A stretch of 17,949 nucleotides of DNA from JARBAU01 sp029237525 (GTDB lineage Archaea; Thermoproteota; Nitrososphaeria; Nitrososphaerales; Nitrososphaeraceae): positions 1-17,949 of the forward strand of contig DATBKT010000036.1 of assembly GCA_036555705.1 (NCBI GenBank). The letters run 5' to 3'. Position 1 is the first letter of the stretch; each line of letters starts with the position of its first letter. The notes below the pieces were generated by a model. The model made no database searches and was not told where the DNA came from. It worked only from the letters and a program-made list of their open reading frames with translations. The position numbers and the translations under genes are program-made. Below are positions 13,397 to 17,949 of this stretch, one piece after another.

Positions 13397-13960
13397 TTGC
13401 CCAGTCCAAAAATCTTAAAGCCCTCATATGTACAGATTAATTTAATGAGCGTGAAACTAGGAACCTATGAAACCGTTGTGAGCAAACTTGATATCAGACA
13501 ATTTAGTGGCCATGATGTTTCAAATGAGATTCGACGAAAGATTTTAGAAGCTGCCAGACAGGTTGGTACTGGCCTTAATTCGCAGCACTTAAGATTTGTA
13601 TTAATAGAGAGTAAAGATATGCTTCAGTTGTTATCTGAAGATAGTACTAGCGGAGGCTGGATATCTGGAGCAAACTTTGCTATAATGATTCTCACAAACT
13701 CAGCCTATGGCTTTAAGATGCTTGATGCTGGAAGGGCCCTCCAAAATATGCAACTAGTTGCATGGAGCGAAGGTGTAGGATCGGGCTTGTTTACTGGAGT
13801 CAAAGAGAAAAAAATACGAACAGATTTTAATATTCCTGAGGAACTAGATATTGCTGTTATCATAGGTTTCGGATATCCGTCAAGAAAATTGACTGGGATG
13901 AAAAAGAATCGTTTATCTATTAATAATATCCTGTATCATCAAAGATACGGTAACCCTTAG
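13397..13960 (+). CDS. Nitroreductase-family flavoprotein
   Basis: Protein of 187 residues of the FMN-dependent nitroreductase fold, a normal length for small members. Typical elements are the N-terminal phosphate-binding Arg in LDIRQFSG (31-38), the helix EIRRKILEAARQVGTGLNSQ with Asn61 (44-63), GRALQNMQLVAWSEGVGSG (112-130), the strand IAVIIGFGYP (152-161) and the basic KKNR at 169-172. Such enzymes reduce nitro groups, quinones or flavins with NAD(P)H, acting as cytoplasmic dimers; the natural substrate cannot be read here. The TTG start is backed by the extended Shine-Dalgarno site next to it; the ATG at 13445 (Met17) is the alternative and would still keep the core domain. It stands alone, with no partner gene close by. 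Confidence 0.87.
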   Translation: MPSPKILKPSYVQINLMSVKLGTYETVVSKLDIRQFSGHDVSNEIRRKILEAARQVGTGLNSQHLRFVLIESKDMLQLLSEDSTSGGWISGANFAIMILTNSAYGFKMLDAGRALQNMQLVAWSEGVGSGLFTGVKEKKIRTDFNIPEELDIAVIIGFGYPSRKLTGMKKNRLSINNILYHQRYGNP

Positions 13961-14162
13961 ACTTTTGAATGGCTAATAGAATTATAGGCCGATGCAAGCA
14001 TAGACATGAATAAACAACTCAACTATAAGATTTCCAAAACTAACTAGTAGTGATCTAAACCTCAATCAATACTCCAAAAATATTCAAAATTCACTTTCAG
14101 ATCCTATATTTGTACAGTAAACCATCAGTTTTTTTAGAAATGTGTAGTGGATTGACTCATGG

Positions 14163-14423
14163 TTACTTGGAGTTTTGACGAATTAGTTCCTGTAATCCTT
14201 TCTCAGTTATATTCCATAATCTAAACTCTTCATGACTTGGTCTAGGAAGTGCTGATTCTTTAACTAGATGCAACCACTCTAATTCATTCAAGTGATTCCT
14301 TACCTCTATACCTGAAAGTTTACTCTGTGAAACTATCTCAGTCTCAAGTACTTCCTTTTTAACATCTTTTTGCGACAAGTCTGCGACGGCATCAAGAATT
14401 CTAATAAGCTCAGACTTTATCAT
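14163..14423 (-). CDS. Small winged-helix DNA-binding protein
   Basis: Protein of 86 residues with the outline of a single winged-helix domain. Helix one is SELIRILDAVADL (4-16), then a helix-turn-helix around VSQSKLSGIEVRNHLNELEWLHLV (31-54), then a wing strand pair ending in EEFRLWNITEKGLQEL (65-80). The pattern of WNIT-x-KGL closing the wing is common in archaeal MarR/PadR-like regulators. There is no sensor domain, no Cys cluster and no membrane part, so a signal is not evident. Its target is unknown; it lies between the nitroreductase (+) and a long gene-poor stretch and may act on either. The specific family is not recognised. Confidence 0.7.
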   Translation of the reverse strand: MIKSELIRILDAVADLSQKDVKKEVLETEIVSQSKLSGIEVRNHLNELEWLHLVKESALPRPSHEEFRLWNITEKGLQELIRQNSK

Positions 14424-14763
14424 TAATTCTCTGATTGGCTTATCTGCAATTTAAGTATAGATATCCGAATTAGAAATTCTGGTCAGTTTAAATATCTATA
14501 CGCAATTACTCAGGACTCTGAAAAGTGGACTGAAAGATGAACTAAGTTTTACTACTGGTGGGAAATTCTATCTTAAAAACATCAGAAAGATTGAATTGTC
14601 GTAAGTGAATCTGATCACCTGTTCGATTAAAGGGGTCAGATAAGACTCAATTTTCTCTAAATTCCTCAGACTTAATAACTGAACCCGGCATAACTTGTAT
14701 ATGATATAGAATAATGTGCGATATAAAGAGTAGTGTGTATGGCTTACTGATAAACATCCAATT

Positions 14764-14786
14764 AAAGTAATACGCAGGATTACTTT
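14764..14786. repeat. Inverted repeat, 8-base stem
   Basis: AAAGTAAT (14764-14771) and ATTACTTT (14779-14786) are exact complements around a 7-base spacer. It could be a dimer-binding site or an RNA hairpin. It lies about 260 bases beyond the 3' end of the membrane-protein gene at 15044-15535. Confidence 0.5.
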
Positions 14787-14979
14787 TCTATGCTTTGAGC
14801 GATATTATAAAGACTAAGTGCTTCTATTTTGTTTTAACCAATCCAACCAATCCACTACATACAATTCTCCACAATTATGTTTGGATGAAAATAATTCATA
14901 ACATTATTTTATTCCTATTAATAGGCACTTCGATAACAGATCTGATCTGACTATGGCTGGTTAATTGCGCAAAGTTCAA

Positions 14980-14993
14980 GACTACATGTAGTC
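14980..14993. repeat. Perfect 14-base palindrome
   Basis: GACTACATGTAGTC equals its own reverse complement. It is placed about 50 bases beyond the 3' end of the gene at 15044-15535. Without a spacer it makes a poor RNA hairpin, so a homodimeric DNA-binding protein site is the likelier reading. Confidence 0.55.
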
Positions 14994-15043
14994 AAATACA
15001 ACTGTGCCACACCTGCTATCCATTAATATTAATATTGGTATTA

Positions 15044-15535
15044 TTATTGCTGTTGTTGCTTTTGTTGCTGATTAGTAGTTACAGGAGCTATTTGCTTGTC
15101 TATGAATTGCTGAAATGCGGGATCGAACCACTTCTCTACCTCTATATTATTTGTCCAAATTTGTGACAAAGTGCCATGTTTAAATGCGCTTTTCATCCAA
15201 CGCATCCATCCTGTCCATTCATTGTCACTTACGACTCCTCTCTCACGCATATGATAAGCGTGTGCGAAGGTATATAGAATATGATAACTATACGCTACTT
15301 CCGAGGACAGATCTCGTTCAACATTGTTTACAACTTTTATTAGTTCTGGCCTTTCAATTACTATTTGTGTAAGTCCATTCATTCTATCATACATGTCATT
15401 GAGAATTTTTGTTTCAATATCCACAGATAAGGACTGCATTTGCTTTCTCGAAAAATAGAGAATTACAAATAATGTAGCGATTATTCCAAGTGCTTCAGCC
15501 ATACTGAAATATTCGGCTATACCAACTTCAGCCAT
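15044..15535 (-). CDS. One-helix membrane protein of unknown function
   Basis: Protein of 163 residues. A hydrophobic helix (about 13-29) is followed by SRKQ, so the larger C-terminal part is probably cytoplasmic. That part is helical: a charged stretch (33-80) with ILNDMYDRMNGL and IERPELIKVV, then an aromatic-rich region SYHILYTFAHAYHMRERGVVS (83-103), then NEWTGWMRWMKSAF (105-118) and EKWFDPAFQQFID (134-146). It ends in a Gln-rich tail (156-163). The ordering of Met/Trp/His-rich helices resembles small one-helix proteins of unknown function found in bacteria and archaea; I cannot name a family. ATG at 15535 is used; Met12 (15502) would start the protein directly at the helix. No linked gene helps define its role. 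Confidence 0.72.
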   Translation of the reverse strand: MAEVGIAEYFSMAEALGIIATLFVILYFSRKQMQSLSVDIETKILNDMYDRMNGLTQIVIERPELIKVVNNVERDLSSEVAYSYHILYTFAHAYHMRERGVVSDNEWTGWMRWMKSAFKHGTLSQIWTNNIEVEKWFDPAFQQFIDKQIAPVTTNQQQKQQQQ

Positions 15536-15692
15536 ATTCTTTCTGTATCATATAAATCAGGAGGTGTTCATATTCCTATCGGAAATAAGTTGATTTGTGC
15601 TACATATATGACTCTCTCCCAATTGGTCTTGCGATGAAATACCATTCATCCATAGTTGTAGACAATATATTACAATGCGATAATGTCTATTA
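15536..15692. other. Short gap before the hydrolase pseudogene
   Basis: This gap holds a Shine-Dalgarno-like AGGAGGTG at 15559-15566 on the plus strand that leads into no open frame; it is probably chance or what is left of a lost gene. Nothing else is seen. Confidence 0.4.
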
Positions 15693-16045
15693 TTATGATT
15701 GATTGCTTTTCTTCAACTGAATATATTGCATAAAGAAGATATTCAGTTTCTCAACTGCTGGTCCTACATGTTCTTTCTTATCACATAAACTGACGTGAGT
15801 TGCACCTTCAATCAGAAGCAACTCCCTAGACTCTTTTGCTTTTATCAATGGCCATTTGGCTGAAATCTGATGTCAGCGTTGGTGCCCGCGATCATGAGCA
15901 GGGGATGTGGTGAAATCATATCTACATGCTAGTAGGACGAGTATTCTGCAATCTGATCTATGCTTCTTACTAAAAACCAGTTATGCGAATTCGGGTGCTG
16001 ACCCCGTGGCGTCCGGTAATACTTGATGAGTTGAAATATGGGTTG
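15693..16045 (-). pseudogene. Decayed alpha/beta hydrolase (dienelactone-hydrolase-like), C-terminal third
   Basis: Minus-strand sequence reads clearly as the C-terminal part of a YcjY/dienelactone-hydrolase-like enzyme but is broken. In one frame YYRTPRGQHPNS, VRSIDQIAEYSSY, a stop at 15929-15931, then HVDMISPHPLLMIAGTNAD, ending at a stop at 15845-15847. A frameshift near 15855-15870 leads to KAKESRELLLIEGATHVSL, DKKEHVGPAVEKL and a normal stop at 15693-15695. The likely catalytic Asp (codon 15872-15874) and His (codon 15795-15797) are still readable. The half with the nucleophile Ser was not found in the following 600 bases, so the gene is both truncated and frameshifted. Family likeness is strong by motif, and high enough that the decay looks fairly recent. 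Confidence 0.75.
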
Positions 16046-16686
16046 AACGATTATCAATCAGCGAGTACTGCAGGGAAATGTCCAGTAAAAGTTAACGAAT
16101 TCAAAAAGATTCTATTCTAGCACAATTTGTAAAAATTGAGATATATCTTCGGGTCTGCTTTTCATACTCCTAATGGAAGTTCAGTACCTTATTCCAATTC
16201 CAATTCTTCTCCTTTCACAGCCTTCCTGCAAATATCTTAAATCACTATTCAAGCAAATGATGCTACCCTGACAGTTAATCAATAGAGCTATGAGGCAATT
16301 GCATTGAATGTATGATAATCTGAGGCCTGAATTACAGGCAAGTGCATCTAACGTATGCTAACAAGGTTATAGTTATAGCATATCAGTATGATATCAGCAA
16401 AGGTTGTTTGCCAGACTAATGGTTTGCTCAGCCAGTCCAGTAAAACAACCTATTATATGCTATGCCTTTTGGTTTTTGTTTTGGTTTTGGTATTTGAGTC
16501 TGCAATATATACATAGAGAATTTACTATTTGACTATTTTCATTATTTTGATTATGTTATAGAACCAGGCATAATATCGTGGTATGAGAGATTGAAGATAT
16601 TAACACGTTATACCATCACAAGTAAGTGACAAACATTTACATTATTTTCTGTGTATGGCCAAAATTATTAGTAGTCGCAGGTAGCT
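16046..16686. other. Gene-poor stretch with a composite inverted repeat
   Basis: No gene was found in about 640 bases upstream of the pseudogene remnant. A composite inverted repeat lies at 16375-16463 (listed separately), followed by a T/G-rich tract near 16468-16496. A TGGTAT/ATACCA pair surrounds about 16580-16615, upstream of the HEAT-like gene, and could be part of its control region. Confidence 0.45.
16375..16463. repeat. Composite inverted repeat, two nested 9-base arms
   Basis: The outer arms ATAGCATAT (16375-16383) and ATATGCTAT (16455-16463) and the inner arms AGGTTGTTT (16401-16409) and AAACAACCT (16443-16451) are exact complements, nested in one 89-base unit. The left side also has ATATCAG twice, 11 bases apart (16380-16386 and 16391-16397). 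It could fold as an RNA with a bulged stem or be a pair of protein sites. No gene crosses it. Confidence 0.5.
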
Positions 16687-16914
16687 ATGTGTTCGGATAA
16701 GGGCTTGTCAAATAAAGATGAAATAATAAGGATAAAACATCAAATATATACCTCGAGTGAGCCAGTCATTCAAACTATAGCAATCGATACCCTTGCAACA
16801 TACGGGGAACAAGCAATAAATGAAATAAGTGAAGTCATCAACTTGTCTGACATAAACCCTCGAGTTAGAGAATATGGACTACAGATCATAGAGGATATCA
16901 AAAGACATAATTGA
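16687..16914 (+). CDS. Small HEAT-like repeat protein
   Basis: Protein of 75 residues, soluble and helical. Residues 25-51 (EPVIQTIAIDTLATYGEQAI and onward) follow the HEAT/PBS-lyase-like repeat pattern: Pro/Val at the start of helix A, Ala and Leu at the buried positions, a Tyr-Gly turn, then helix B with Ala, Ile and Ile. A third helix (58-73, PRVREYGLQIIEDIKR) starts a second half-repeat. That length allows one and a half repeats, so it probably packs as a dimer or against a partner. The N-terminal 20 residues are polar. HEAT repeats bind proteins; no target is suggested. The ATG has a faint CAGGTAG upstream only, so the start is the simplest choice and not proven. Confidence 0.6.
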   Translation: MCSDKGLSNKDEIIRIKHQIYTSSEPVIQTIAIDTLATYGEQAINEISEVINLSDINPRVREYGLQIIEDIKRHN

Positions 16915-17354
16915 TTAGTCATGTGAACGCATTCAAAAATCATTACACGAACTAACACACTATTAAAACAGACATATGTAAAAGTATTGATTCGCTAATC
17001 GTTCCGGCACTTTGTCACTAAAGCAGAGGTCGAGCTGAGGGTGCTGAAGGTTCAGGCTATGATATAGATACTGCGTAGAATAGATGGCGATATAATAGGG
17101 ATTGTTAGATTGATTGGTTCAGTTACTACGGGGATGTGATGATACGAGGACATTATTGAATGATCATATCAATTTAATCCCCAACGTAGTTTATTAACAT
17201 ACCAGATTATTAACTAGCCACACAAACCAAAGCATCAGAATTAAATTTTGAACATTCTGCAAGCTGTACTAGATGATGAAAAATTTATTAGGTACTTCAA
17301 TATATTCCATAAATTCCATAAAGTAATGTCACACAAGTGTATTCAATTTACTGC
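16915..17354. other. Intergenic stretch, no gene seen
   Basis: About 440 bases between the HEAT-like gene and the 3' end of the regulator. A GC-richer patch at 17020-17100 reads briefly like protein (ELRVLKVQAMI, then a stop, then ILRRIDGDIIGIVRLIG) on the plus strand, but with stops and no start, so at most a remnant. GTGATGA near 17135 lacks the partner boxes of a C/D RNA. Confidence 0.45.
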
Positions 17355-17949
17355 TCACAGATATCCTTCCTTACTTTCCTTGATTTGGAACTTGCATATT
17401 AAATCCCCTTTCGCAGCTCTATGCGTTGTTTCGATCTTTGCATCAAGAAGCTTTTCAAACAATTCTGATTCGGTAGAGCATGCTTCCCAATGATTTTCGG
17501 CTATATGAATAATTGGACAGTTGTATTCTAAAATAACATGATTCCCACTACTTCTTGATTCTTTTTTAGATTCAGCCATGTATCCTTCCTCATCTCTAAT
17601 TCTAGCTAGTTCTTTAACTCTCTCATCAAAGTCCAAATCTTTTAGCCGCTTATTGTATAAATCAAAAAGTTCCCTCTGGCGTTCGCGAAGTACCTTTTCA
17701 ACACCCTCTTTACCCATATTTCTTTCAATAAAATCAAACGCATGAGTTGCAATTGCACCATATGATTTTGGAAAAATAGTTTTGCTTTGACTTGTTAGCT
17801 TGTAAATCATTCTTGGCCTACCAACATGTTCCCGAATTTCAATTGCTTCTACTAGTCCTCTTTTTTGTAAAAGTGCTAGATGCTTGTGTACACCCATCCT
17901 TGACATGTTCATAGCTTTAGCCAATTCCTGAAGCCCTGCCTCCTGCATA
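17355..17949 (-). CDS. SufR/DeoR-like winged-helix regulator with Cys cluster, N-terminus outside window
   Basis: The last 197 codons are inside the window; the frame is open to the edge. The visible ATG (17946-17948) falls inside the first helix of the DNA-binding domain, so the true start is beyond 17949. Residues 6-52 give the winged helix (LQELAKAMNMSRMGVHKHL, then GLVEA and the wing VGRPRMIYKLT). A charged helical linker follows. The C-terminal part has three Cys (144, 157, 185 as counted from the visible Met) in NCPIIHIAENHWEAC and GDLICKF, spacing C-x12-C-x27-C. This layout is that of SufR-type regulators, which bind an Fe-S cluster and control Fe-S assembly genes, and of related DeoR/ArsR-annotated proteins with the same Cys-bearing tail. 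Fe-S binding and target are inferred, not shown. Confidence 0.82.
   Translation of the reverse strand, partial: MQEAGLQELAKAMNMSRMGVHKHLALLQKRGLVEAIEIREHVGRPRMIYKLTSQSKTIFPKSYGAIATHAFDFIERNMGKEGVEKVLRERQRELFDLYNKRLKDLDFDERVKELARIRDEEGYMAESKKESRSSGNHVILEYNCPIIHIAENHWEACSTESELFEKLLDAKIETTHRAAKGDLICKFQIKESKEGYL

Larger units (their letters stand above)
14424..15043. other. Gene-poor stretch with short repeats and palindromes
   Basis: These 620 bases hold no convincing gene. Visible elements: an inverted repeat AAAGTAAT/ATTACTTT with a 7-base loop (14764-14786), two tandem copies of AACCAATCC (14836-14853), and a perfect 14-base palindrome GACTACATGTAGTC (14980-14993). They may be operators, or signs of an unannotated RNA, upstream of the winged-helix gene. 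Confidence 0.5.

Noticed and set aside
15559..15566. Strong AGGAGGTG on the plus strand
   Set aside because: No start codon and open frame follow within usual spacing.
17130..17175. C/D-box small RNA suggested by GTGATGA
   Set aside because: No CTGA D box or internal C'/D' pair at proper distance was found.
17248..17493. Plus-strand frame whose first part reads well (LDDEKFIRYF)
   Set aside because: More than half is antisense to the regulator C-terminus and the start is TTG without support; the first 30 codons could be a remnant but are too short to claim.
1..17949. CRISPR array or intact insertion sequence
   Set aside because: No regularly spaced repeats and no full transposase or terminal repeats were seen; the only mobile trace is the integrase-like remnant.

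Overview
The window reads as chromosomal DNA of an AT-rich archaeon, most likely a thaumarchaeon (Nitrososphaeria, of the Nitrososphaera/Nitrosocosmicus kind). This is inferred from gene style and not from any rRNA or marker gene: a Cache-type sensor histidine kinase, very small multi-CxxC zinc proteins, a membrane-anchored cupredoxin, a CDGSH protein, a stand-alone winged-helix protein, frequent TTG starts, few Shine-Dalgarno sites, and many Gln- or Asn-rich tracts. No rRNA, tRNA, CRISPR array or intact insertion sequence was found.

Layout. 1-544: 3' end of a FAD-dependent oxidoreductase (+). 728-2387: two alpha/beta hydrolases one base apart (+), an exported esterase-like protein and a cofactor-free haloperoxidase/arylesterase-like protein. 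The second is clearly GC-richer than its surroundings and ends against a broken fragment resembling a tyrosine integrase (-), so the pair looks imported. 2789-3910: exported epoxide-hydrolase-like protein (-). 4245-4937: stand-alone GNAT acetyltransferase of the type usually fused to a nitrilase (-). 5599-7932: nine-helix membrane domain joined to an extracellular LivK-type ligand-binding domain (-). 8103-8600: hotdog acyl-CoA thioesterase (-). 8971-11581: orphan histidine kinase, small zinc protein and CDGSH Fe-S protein (all -), divergent from a blue-copper cupredoxin (11724-12251, +). 12252-17949: a looser region with small zinc, winged-helix, HEAT-like and one-helix membrane proteins, a nitroreductase-like flavoprotein, long gene-poor stretches, a decayed alpha/beta-hydrolase gene (15693-16045), and the C-terminal part of a SufR/DeoR-like regulator running off the right edge.

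How it fits together. There is no single pathway. Recurring themes are alpha/beta hydrolases (three intact and one decayed), secreted or surface proteins, signal perception (the kinase and the ligand-binding membrane protein) and redox/metal proteins (CDGSH, zinc protein, cupredoxin, nitroreductase, Fe-S-type regulator). The most unusual item is the membrane/ligand-binding fusion with no visible output domain. The best traces of gene flow are the GC-rich hydrolase beside the integrase remnant and the hydrolase pseudogene.
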